Shown here: positions 1 through 9,980 of the stretch, one piece after another | Position numbering within the stretch: the stretch's first letter is position 1 | Layout: each line of letters opens with the position of its first letter | NCBI RefSeq assembly: GCF_028502605.1 | Contig: NC_079234.1 | Span: 1,736,001-1,800,000, forward strand | Source: Trichoderma breve | Lineage: Eukaryota; Ascomycota; Sordariomycetes; Hypocreales; Hypocreaceae | DNA: 64,000 nt | Direction of reading: 5' to 3' | Made by a program: the position numbers and the translations under genes | The notes under the pieces: generated by a model | What the model saw: the letters and a program-made list of their open reading frames with translations, nothing else | Databases searched by the model: none | Told to the model about the DNA's origin: nothing

Positions 1-3000
1 CATAAGCACGCTTCGGCGCAGGTTCTGAGCTTTGGCTGGTGCCCGTAACAATGTAGGAAATCACATCACCCTTGCGGACAGTTTTACCCCTGGCCATGTC
101 GCGGAGGGCAACTTGCACTTGAGGCATGGAGTCGGCATTGGGATATTCCTTGGGGCCCTTTCCGAGCTGCGTGTAGATGGTGTACTTGGGCACGGGAATC
201 GCAAAGTCGCGCATCTTAGTAGCGATATCGCGTAGATATTCGTGGATGCGGGCCACGGAAACCTCGATGTCATCTCCAGACAAGATGTCATCGAGCAGAT
301 GCTTGGAGACTTCCTTGGAGAGCGCGCAGTACTCACGACGCCTCATATCCAAACCCTTAACCTCCATCTTCTCGATGAATTTACCATCCTTTTCAATGAG
401 GTTAATGGCAGCGTACTTCTTCTTGGCTTGCAGCAAGATGCGGCGGAACACATTGTCAATGTCAATTTCCAGCAGCCTGTACTGCTCATTGACTGCTTTC
501 TTGAACTCGTTGCCGACCTTGAAAGCGTCTGCAACGTTATCGACGTTGGCATTGATCATGACGGAATCCGTGTCACCGTAGATGACTTGTAGAGATTTGC
601 TCTCGGCAAGATCCTTGGTGCTACGTAGAATTTCTCGGCCTTTGTGTGTGGTCAAGATGGCGAGGGGGCGAGCGTAGAAACGGGAGCGGGTATAACCCAA
701 ACAACCGTACATGGAGTTGGCTGTGAGCTTCAAGGCCAGCTGTTTAATGTCCCAAGTGGCAAGCTCTTCGGGCGTGGCCTTTTTATCTTTCATCAGATTC
801 TTGACTTGGCGACGACGACTGACAAGTGTAGCAATGAGTCTAGGGAGAATGCCCTGGTCCTGGTTAACAGGTACTTCGGGGACAGCGTCTTCATCCTCGG
901 CCTAAGTGATTAATGTTAGTAAGGACTGATCGGAAAAAAGGATTGTGGATGGTCTCTTACCGATGTTGTTCTATCCACTGTGGTGAAGCAAATATTAAAC
1001 TCCTGGATAATGGAAGGATACAGAGAGTTGAAATCCATGACAAGGACAAATTTGTCATAGAGACCCTTTTCTGGCTCAAAGACAAGACCACCCTTGTACT
1101 TGTCCTTTTTCTTGCCTTCACCTCCCTCTTCCTCGGCATTTTCCTCCTCGGCCTTTTGCCGTCCCTTGAATGTCTGCTTGTCGGGGCAAATGTATTTGTT
1201 ACGGTGGAACTCGTGAAGGAGAATGTATTCGTTTCGCTCAGCGCGAGTACCGGTCAGGGTACGAGCCCAAGAGTTACCAGCCAAGTTAGTTAAGACCTTG
1301 GTGAGAGGCAGCAGCTGCACACTGACAGCCAGCGCGGCAATGTAGTGCGTATCAGCTTCCATATGGGTCACGTAATCCATGAGGCCCTGGCTCTCCTTGG
1401 CCCAGGTGTTGAGAGCAACTTCATTGTCAACATCACGACGGCGGTTGTCACCCGTGAGATATAGGCTGCACATTTCCGTCAAGCTCCATGTCTGACACTT
1501 GAACATGGCAGATTTTCCTGCATCGTTGGCAAGATCGCAAAGCAATCGGCCGGCCATGACCTGACGTTCAGCAAACACGTTGCCGCCAACCTTGCCAATG
1601 GCAGATGGCCACTGGGTTCGTCGCAGTCTTCCGAGCCTCGACCACTGATGGACCTTTTTCTCAAACAGACGATGTAGGAGCACACTGTAATCGACACCTT
1701 CCAGCTGGTGACCAAGAATAACATCGGGATCCGCCACGTCAACCTGGGCCAAGAAGAAACTCAGCAAGTCGGATTCTTGCTTCTTCAAAACAATGGAACC
1801 CCGGTTTTTCTTCTTTGCGAGCGTGTTCTTTACGAGCGTGTCAAAGCCCATGGGAAAGGCCTGTCCGTGAGGTCGAATGACGGTAAACGTTCTGCAAGGA
1901 AGCTTCTCAGCGGGGGTTGTATCGCTGAGATGCACCTTCTCGTAGATTCGCGCACTAATGGCAAGGACTTCTTGCTTGTTCTCCTTGGCATTGAAAGCGG
2001 TTCGGAGAGCGATGCTCATCAGAGTCAACGGGGGCATATCCATGTTGTCAGAGTCGCTGATGGCCGACACCATGTTGGGGTGTTCAGCCAACACCTCAAG
2101 CTTGCAGTGAGAGGCATTCTTGATGGCACCAAAGTCGGCATCTTGGATCTTGAGCCAGCAAGGACCCATGATGTTCTTCCAAAGAACAAACTGCTCGAAT
2201 AGAGCAGTGTTGGTGCCAAAGACGTGGGAAAACGTTTCTCCCTTTGCATCCATGTTGATAGCAGGCTTCGTGTAGGGATACAAGAGTTTCATGTACTCTG
2301 CCTCCTTGGGAATCTCGGGCAGCTCAAAGGCATATTTCCGCTCGCACTTTTTAATCTTGTACATGCCAACATTCATCTTGGTCATAATCTCATCAACCTC
2401 GTCGTAGACTTCGCCCATGCTAACTTCCTCCCCGGTTTCCTCGCCATCTCGGACGCGCTGTTGACGGGGTAAGAAGTAGAGTTTTCTGAGGATATTGTCA
2501 ATCTTGACAAAGCAGCTGACGTATGATTGCGTCTTCTTGTTTAGCACTTTGCCAAAGAGACAGAGACTGCCGTTGATTTCGGTGTAATCAGTCCAGAAGA
2601 AGTTCAAGGACCCATCAGCCTCGAGGGCGTCATTGTGGTCTATTTTGCCAATGCCCCTGGACTCTGACATGGGGGTGCTCACGACGTTGAGCTTCTCCGT
2701 CAGTTCGTTCCAAGATGTGGGATCGACCGAGACGTCTGGAGCCTTGATGGGGGACGAAGTCACGGCCGGCTCTTCCTTGATAATTTTCTTCACTGGTCGA
2801 GAAGCCGCCATGTTTACACTGGCAACCTTGACAGCGCCAGCATGAGCAACCTCCATCATATCGTCATCGTCGTCGCTCTGCGGCTCTTGCTTTATCAGGG
2901 CCTTGCGTTGGGCAACTTTGGCGGCGGGTGAGGACGGTGCTGGGTCGCTCATGGGCATCTCTGCTGTGCCCATGGGCTCGTCATCAATCAGAGGTGCGAA

Positions 3001-3760
3001 ATCGTTGTCGTCGTCGAAGCTCACAGGTGCGGGCTCTGGTGACGGCAATCGAATATCAACCCGCTTCTGCTTCTTGTGACTGGGTTCCGGGGCAGGGGAC
3101 AAGTCTCGGGGCCTGCGCCTTTCGCCTCCAGACCGTTCGACCTTGGACGCCCTTGGGGCTGGAGCAGGGATATTGGCGTCTACCTCTCCGAGGAGGTCGG
3201 CAAGGAAATCGTCGTCGGCCTTGGTCTTGGTAACCTGTAGTTCTGTTAGGTCATCTGGGGGGTTGTAGAGCAAATACGCTGAATGAATGTGCCATACCTT
3301 TGGTTTGGGCTGTGCTTTACCGGCGCCCTTGGTAAAGTATTCGCTGATGCTGCGGTCGTTGGCATCCCGCTTGGCCTGCTCTTCCTCACGGCTCTTTTTG
3401 GCTGCATTTGTGATGAGCAATGGAAAAGACTAGAGGAGAGACAGTTGTAATCCATCACTCACCTGATTTGCTCGGCCTCCCACGCACTGGCAGCTCATTT
3501 TCTCCCTGGCTGTCTGATTCGTACTGCCGCACTCTGTCCCAGTCTTCGCGGCCGTCGTCGGCATAGCCCTCGCCATTGTCGTCGACCACAAAGTCGTCCT
3601 GATTCAGGCGATCTCGCACAATCTTCTTGTATCCGGCCTCGTCCACTTCGTCATAGAGATCGTCGGCATCCTCAACCTGGTAGCTCTCAAAGGCCTTCTT
3701 GCCCGCTGCACGAAGGGCCTTGAGCTCGGCGAGCTTTGCCCGGCGGTCGACCTTTGGCAT
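1..3760 (-). CDS. POL1: DNA polymerase alpha catalytic subunit (partial, 3' end beyond window)
   Basis: Catalytic subunit of the polymerase alpha-primase complex, which extends RNA primers and starts Okazaki fragments in the nucleus. Exons inferred at 3760-3463, 3401-3298, 3234-961 and 901-1 (introns of 61, 63 and 59 bp), giving about 1,192 visible residues in one frame. The acidic N-terminus begins MPKVDRRAKL. The family-B polymerase motifs are visible: motif A DFNSLYPSII (near 1,000-1,040), motif B with NSMYGCLGY (near 700) and motif C YGDTDS (near 565-580), so the active-site aspartates are intact. The C-terminal zinc-binding and primase-contact region lies left of base 1. The second intron (3297-3235) is a multiple of three without a stop, so retention would add 21 residues. 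An ACGCGT box lies about 240 bp upstream of the start. Identification is secure; only the right-hand 5' end is complete. Confidence 0.97.
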
Positions 3761-4356
3761 GGCGGAGTGACTGTGGATTTTATTTTAGGGTATCATGAAA
3801 TCGTAAAGGAATGTCGAGTCAAGGCCACACGCTTATTGTTGTGGTGAGAATAAAAAGAGACGGAGAGACGGAGAGAGAGAGGCAAAATGATGCCGCTGGG
3901 AAATCCCAATTGTTTGTTGGAGGGTCCGCCTGTCAAGGTGAGGTACCTCCCACATGCCCTAGCTGGCATACACTGATCAGGTACTGCCAGGCGCGTCTTT
4001 ACGCGTGAGTCGCGTTGTTACTCGACACGCTAAATGGCTAATGGCCGTCAATTAATTGGCAGCCCGCCAAGGTGACGTGGGGCAGCTCATGCATCCAAGA
4101 GGCGATATGACTCTATCGAGGTCAGCGTCTCATGCCACCAAGCTGCCCGTGTAAGTCCACAACTTATTCATAAAAGATATAAAAGGCCAAACTGACATGA
4201 GAAAAAGAACGATAAAGGAGAGATGTATAGTATTCTAAAATAAGACCAAGGATATCTTGTCACAAGGTACCACCATGATATACAAAAGGTTGCTACATGT
4301 CTAAATCATACACTCATGACTCTTACATCTCGCACATTTGGTTGAGCCTCTTCCAT
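3761..4356. other. Intergenic region between POL1 start and PPR-gene 3' end
   Basis: About 600 bp. It holds the POL1 promoter with the ACGCGT box, a purine-rich GAGAGAGAGGC stretch near 3,865-3,892 and the AT-rich 3' flank of the pentatricopeptide gene. No coding region is convincing. Confidence 0.6.
4001..4006. promoter_or_regulatory. Candidate MluI cell-cycle box (ACGCGT) upstream of POL1
   Basis: The palindrome ACGCGT lies 241 bp upstream of the POL1 start, with a related GCGCGT at 3991-3996 and a GCGT core about 10 bp further upstream. In yeasts ACGCGT is the binding site of MBF (Mbp1-Swi6/Cdc10 complexes), which drives G1/S expression of DNA-synthesis genes including POL1. The site is seen directly; its function here is inferred from that knowledge. 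Confidence 0.45.
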
Positions 4357-6630
4357 CTACCACTGGCTGCTGCTGCTTCTGTTGTTACTCCATGACCTTC
4401 TTGGTCGTCTTTCTTCATCCACTCCCCATGATCTCCTTGGCCGTCTCTCTTCTCTCTCTTCTTTCCCTTTCCATGACCTCATTGGTCGTCTCTCTTCTTC
4501 CCCTTTCCATGACCTCCTGGGTTGTCTTTCTTCATCCACTCCCCATGATCTCCTGGGTCGTCTCTCTTCTCTCTCTTCTCCCCCTTTCCATGACCTCCTT
4601 GGTCGCCTTTCTTCTTCCACTTCGGCTTTTCTCCATGTATCCCAGACAAAATCGCCAGCCGGCCTGAATTCGGCACTAAACTTGTCCTCCCCACTACCTT
4701 CTTCAGACCCTTCAGCCGTGTCTTCTCGGCCAGATTTGCGCAAGTTGGGCTCCCTGTCCTCACGACCCGAGAAGAACTTTTGAATCTCGCGGTTTATCTT
4801 CGCACCGACCACTCGAAGGTCCTTTTCGTCCTTCTCATCAAGCATCTTTTCGTTTAGGACCTTGTTGAAAGCGCTAAACATGTGACGAGCCAGGGCGATG
4901 ACCTCACGCTGGCTGTTGTATAGCGCTCCCGTGCTAGAATCCTTGCCCTTTGCCTTCTCCTTGAAGAAGTGATAATGAACTTTCTTGTAAGGCTCCCAGA
5001 GATGGGCAAGAGCAGTTGTTATTTGGAGGCCATACTCACGCTTGGCCTCTTCTTCAGCACGCTTGGCGGCTTCTTCGTCTTCTTCATTACCCTGCTTGAG
5101 TCTTTCGCGGAACTGAAAATGACTGACCAGAGCAACCCTCAAATACAGACGAAGGGTGTGCAAGTCTGGCACAGGGAGGCGCTCAAGCATAGAATCAAGC
5201 ACTCGATTCGAGTTGTCAATGGCATTGGGGTTGATGTTATCACGGACGCAGGTCTCCATGGCGATGCGGTAGTGCTTTGCATCAATGTATTCGTCGGGCA
5301 TTAGGCTCAAGATGGAAGAGGCATGGCCGCTTGCCTTGGCAACTTTGAGCATGCCAAACATGCGCAGCCAGTTGTCGTTGTCCGGTACGACACCGTAGTA
5401 ACGGACCAGGAGGTTCCAATACTTGATACCGCACGTTGTGAGCCTTGATGAGGCTAGCGTCGTGAGGACCAGGGCCAGGGTATTGCGGCCGGGGACAGCA
5501 TAGACAGCTCTGGTTGAGGGCACCTTCTTTGGAGCACCAGTAACAGCAATCTTTTCCATCTGGGAATCTTGGAACGCGTCCATGCCAGCATCCTTGGCCA
5601 AGTTGGGTATGCTCATTGTCTGGTATAACAAGTCGAGAACCTCCTTCTTCTGTTCCTTATTCGGGGCAAGGAGTAGGACACGGCCCATGGAGCATACTAG
5701 CTCTTCGTCTATGACCAGCTGGGCCTTTCTCCATTTATCAATGACTTCATTCCAGATGGCTTTTGCGCGATCTATAGCCTTTTGCGTGTTGGTGGCTTGC
5801 TGCTCCGGCGTGATGTCGCCCGCATCAAGGGTTGCTTGATATCGCAAAGCATTGAATATGGTAGTGTAGGTGTAGGGTGTGGGGGCGCGAGTAGACTCGT
5901 TGGCTGTGTCGGCTATGAGGAACATGGAGTCAAGGTCGCCAGCTCTCGCGCAAACATTGAGGACAGCATTCATGTGAATCGAATTGGGCTGCAAGCGTTT
6001 GTCGCTGAGGAGAATGTTGTAGTGCTTGACAGCCTCGGCGACAGCGAGCTTTGGGTGTTGCGACTGGGCGCAGCCGCGGAAGATGACTGTATAGGTCTGC
6101 ACATTGGGTAGCTGCCCTCTTTTCTTCATCTACACGGATTGTTAGTTAGCCAATGCAAAAAGTAAGAGAAATTGAGATTCCAAAGTACTAACATCGTTGT
6201 AAAGCTTGATGGCGTTCTTCAGCTGCTGCTTGCCCAGCAGATAGTTGATGAGGTGGTTCCAAGCAACAACGACTTGGCGGTCTTTGCCAGCAGTCTTGGT
6301 GAGAAGCAAGGCTTCATCAAACCTGTCATTGGCGAGAGCTCTTTCAACATACTGGGCAATCTTCCAAGGGTCGTCCATGTGCTGGAGCTCCTTCTTGACA
6401 ATGCGCTGCAGCCGCTCAAAGTCTTTTTTCTTGGAGACATCTGAATCGACGGGCTCCAGAATAAGACTCTTAGGAGCATCGGTTCGTTCAATGCTTGGGG
6501 TTGCAACTGAAGCATAGGGCCTGCTGGTTTGTGGAAGAACGGGGAGGATGCCGGCGAGGGGTCTGTTGCGAGACGAAGCCTGCACTGCACGGCGCAAACA
6601 GGCGGCGCAGTTGACGAGACTTGCCGACAT
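4357..6630 (-). CDS. Mitochondrial pentatricopeptide repeat (PPR) protein
   Basis: Predicted 736-residue organellar RNA-binding protein. Exons 6630-6193 and 6129-4357 join in phase 0 across a 63-bp intron (GTTAGT...GTGTAG), giving the continuous PPR stretch LYND-MKKRGQLPNVQTYT. The N-terminus is rich in Arg, Ser and Ala and poor in acids, as in a mitochondrial presequence. PPR-type helical repeats are visible around residues 90-270. PPR proteins bind mitochondrial transcripts and act in RNA processing, stability or translation; the specific target cannot be told from sequence. The last 90 or so residues are unusual: six copies of an Arg-rich unit ending in RSW separated by acidic linkers, encoded by a DNA minisatellite. 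The gene diverges from the RRM-like gene across 531 bp. Family is secure, the individual orthologue is not. Confidence 0.85.
4375..4615 (-). repeat. In-frame minisatellite encoding (E)ERRPRRSW repeats
   Basis: Near-identical DNA blocks of about 27-45 bp encode six copies of R-[RQ]-P-[RM]-R-S-W with linkers such as KGGEE, GVDEE and KGKEE at the end of the PPR protein. The reading frame is kept throughout, which suggests coding-region expansion rather than a UTR repeat. Confidence 0.8.
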
Positions 6631-7161
6631 TGCGCAAAGCCGTAATAAACAGCAAGAGAAAGAAACAATGATTATAATAGGGACAGATCAACTGAACAAC
6701 TGCATTGTGTATAACGGTAATATGTTGTATGTATGTTTAGTCTAACAAGACATTCTCGACCTTTTAAAGAAAATTGTCTTGGACGCTGCACAATTAGAGT
6801 GGACTGGCCTTATCTTATCGGCCACACTAGACAGGGATATCCCGCCCCCAAATGAACTAAACTTTTTAGAGTCTAACGCTGCAGCGCCGTCAGCCTCTCT
6901 CTTGCGCCTCCAGCCAATCACAGGCCTCACTCCCCAGGCCATTTCAGTCCCCCTTCAGTTTCCAACCAAAAGGAACAGACGCGACAAAAAAGTGGCCAAA
7001 AGCATCCTCGTCCCTTGACCCTTGATCTGTTATCCGTTATCCATCACAATCTCTCTCTCTCTCTCAACGCTTTGACAGATACACCCTCCAATTCTCTACA
7101 ATATTGAACGCTCTCCATCTCGACTTTTTCCCCTCTACAAGAAAGATCAAATCATCCAACC
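6631..7161. other. Divergent promoter region between PPR gene and RRM-like gene
   Basis: 531 bp shared by two head-to-head genes. A (CT)n tract lies at about 7,050-7,064, a common feature of fungal leaders close to the start codon, and it precedes the plus-strand gene. No reading frame here has coding character. Confidence 0.6.
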
Positions 7162-8356
7162 ATGGCGCCTGTGGCCAAGGAATTCGAGCGAATCATCAAT
7201 ACCGGTACGCACATGGCCGTCTAACGTCGTCGCGCGCGCAGAGACAGACACTCGCATCTCGCGACACCACCGTCGTTGGCCCGACCAATTACTGACGCCC
7301 TGCAGCCCGCGAGCGCAAGAAGAATGAAGCCCTCGCCGACAAAATCTTCTCCAAGGGCCGCCGCCAGAGTGCGCCCACGAGCATGAAGGGTGCGCAGCCC
7401 GGAGGATCGCTGGCCAGCCGTGTCGGTGTCAAAAAGGTACAGACAGACATGAAATAGACCGGCTTTACATCTAGAGGAGAATCAAGACGGTACTAATCAA
7501 TCTTCCCGACATTAGGCCCAGCCTCAGAACAAAGCCACAGTCTCTGCTCAGCGCCGTCGAGCAACCATCCCTGCCGGCGACGTCAACGGCGAGTGGACTC
7601 ACGACCTCCACAGCTCCGTCAACCGCCCCAACACCTCCTCCAACGCCCCCCTCAGCTCCCGGATAACCCTCCCCGGCGGCCCCAAGAAGACAGCTGCTCA
7701 GAAAAAGGCCGCCAGGCTGGCTGCCGCCGTCGACCGCATGGACACGGACGATTCCGTCAGGCAGCAGGTCAACATTGTCAAGAACAGCAAGTCACAGAGA
7801 CCAGACGCTGGCATGACGATCCGGGGGCTCGCGGGCCCTTTTGCCGTCATGGGACAAAACTTTGCGCCGGGAACGACGGCCGCGGATGTCGAGAGTGCCA
7901 TGACGCCCGTGGGTGGCGAGATGGTCAGCTGCGAAGTCGTCAAGACGCAGCCCTTTATGATTGTCGAGATGGTGTTTGCGTCGAGGGAGGGCGGAGAGAG
8001 GGTCATTGAGACGTTTAACAACAAGACTGTAAGGCCTCGGTTTCGTCTTCCATTCACTTTTGACTTCTCGTTACTAACAATTTCCCATCTAGGCCGATGG
8101 CAGAATCCTCAAAGTCTACGCCAAGCCCGGCGGCTACAAACCAAGCCGCGACTCAGCATCAGGACGTCAGGCGTCATCACACCGCGACCAGGTCGTTGAC
8201 GGCTCCATGGGCTTCCCCGACAACGACCTCATGGACACCGAAAACGTGCCCCCCTCGACTAGGGGCAGCAGACTGCACTACGACGGCGGCAAGAACAACT
8301 CCGCCAACAAGCGTGGTCGCGGGTTCCAGAAGGGCTCCAACAACAACGGGCGATAG
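7162..8356 (+). CDS. RRM-like RNA-binding protein, basic Gly/Arg tail
   Basis: Predicted 316 residues from exons 7162-7204, 7306-7436, 7516-8028 and 8093-8356; all junctions are GT/AG and the phases agree. The first exon is only 43 nt (MAPVAKEFERIIN). A single RRM-like fold is suggested at residues about 158-240, from TIRGLAGPFAVMGQNF through the second strand FMIVEMVF to ILKVYAKPGG. The N-terminal third is basic and low complexity, with an alanine/lysine helix (PKKTAAQKKAARLAAA), and the tail is Asn/Gly/Arg-rich (NKRGRGFQKGS). This suggests a nuclear RNA-binding role such as mRNA maturation or export, but I do not recognise a named orthologue. It is convergent with YAK1, whose stop codon is 1.6 kb away. 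Confidence 0.8.
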
Positions 8357-9980
8357 AGTCGTTCGTCGTCGAGGGAGTACCGGGGGAGGAGATCTGTACC
8401 ATATTGAAAATCCCAGTTTTTTTACAAAGCCCGAAATCTCTCCTCCCCGGTGGTGTGGCGGCATTTTTTTTTATTACTTCTTTGTATGTTTTAGGATACA
8501 ACGGCTCTGGGATAGGGGATAATTGGTGAAATAATTGAGCGTTTCTTTTTTCTTTTCAGGGCAACTGCTGTGGTCATTGGCAGCGTCAGTGAGGTGCATT
8601 GCTTGCAAATCTAGGACGGGCGGAATGAATGAATGAAAACCCAACAAAAAGCAGAAATTACAAGGCTAAATATATAGAAATACAATCAATGCATATATGA
8701 TGTCTTTTTAAGAGGCCCGTCCATGGCAACTGAGATAGTAAATTAGCATTCAACTGCACTTTAACAATCAAAACACCACAAGCCGACCTTCGAGACAGTA
8801 GATACTATTCAGATGATAATATTCACAAAACCCCACCCTCCCCCTTCCATGACAGGTATCAAAATATTCATCATCTCGACTGAACCCTTCCCCTCCCTCC
8901 TTTCGGCGGCAGTTCATCCCAAACCCAGGATATATAGCCAAACTAAAGAAACCCCAATGACGGAAACACTCACTCATGTTTGAAACCACGATAAAACAAA
9001 CCTATAAGAAAATCCACAACCAAGAGAGATGATGAGACAAAAAGAGAGAGAGAAGAGCAAAGAGTAGGGACAGGGAGACACAAAAGAGGCAGCAAAAAGA
9101 AGAGCAAGCAAAAAGAAAGCCATATCTACTAAAAACCCATAGTCATCCCAATAATCCTCCCAAATTGCAATCTCTCTTTTATCCTTTCTTTTCCTCCCAT
9201 CTCCATCTCCTTCTCCTTTATCCATCCTCATCCCCCAAACCACATGATGCGGGGACAGAAACAAACAAAACACGAATTTTGCATCCTTAATCCTCCCCCT
9301 ATTCCCCCCACCCATTCTTGAACTGTAAGAATCATACTCTGCAAAGCACGTAATAGAGCCAGTCTCGATTGCAGATACATACAAGGAATAACGAGAAACA
9401 ACGACACCGAGGCAGACACCAAGTAGTCGTACACGGGGCAGGAACATAAGCTGATCCCACAAAAATAAATAGAAACACAAACAAAGAAACCCCTTTCCCA
9501 TCCACCGATATGCTGATTACGGGCAGCCATCTTACAAAGAGGGACACTGCCTTTTGGTTTACGCACAGACGGCAAACGCTCTCCGTCCCAGTCCAAACCC
9601 ATATATATCATTCATGACGTGCGTCGCAGGAACAGGCCTAGTGAGCGGCTCGGGTATGAGGCTCGGACGGCGGGGGATTCAGAGAAACATCCCCCGTCAT
9701 CGCAACGGGATCCCTCCTTACGACCAGCTTCAGTGGGATTCATCAATAGCCAAGTTCCCAATCGCCACGACTCTCTTCCAAGTCATTGGCGAGTGCGCTG
9801 AAAAAGAGCGTCGGATCCATGGAATGCAATGCCCCGTGCTCTGATTTCAAAGACGGACGGTTGTCTTCTGCGGCGCCCATTTATTTGGTCATGATACCGG
9901 CGTAATTAACAAAACTACCACAGTCGGAGAAACTAGATTTCCTTGACTTCGGCTGAAAGGTAAGAGGAAGAAGAATGGCT
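8357..9980. other. Convergent intergenic region, no gene seen
   Basis: 1.6 kb between the 3' ends of the RRM-like gene and YAK1. Open frames here (for example on the minus strand at 8,974-9,501) have low-complexity aromatic/Cys-rich translations with no family resemblance, and the DNA is A/T and purine-tract rich. It probably holds 3' UTRs, perhaps a long YAK1 one. Confidence 0.55.

Noticed and set aside
3430..3462. 33-bp intron option in POL1 using the first CTAG acceptor.
   Set aside because: Too short and puts the next exon out of frame; the 61-bp version (3462-3402) keeps the frame.
8974..9501. 175-codon minus-strand frame with many aromatic and Cys residues.
   Set aside because: Lies in A/T-rich 3' flank, overlaps another equally long frame, and shows no domain; no intron-exon continuation either side.
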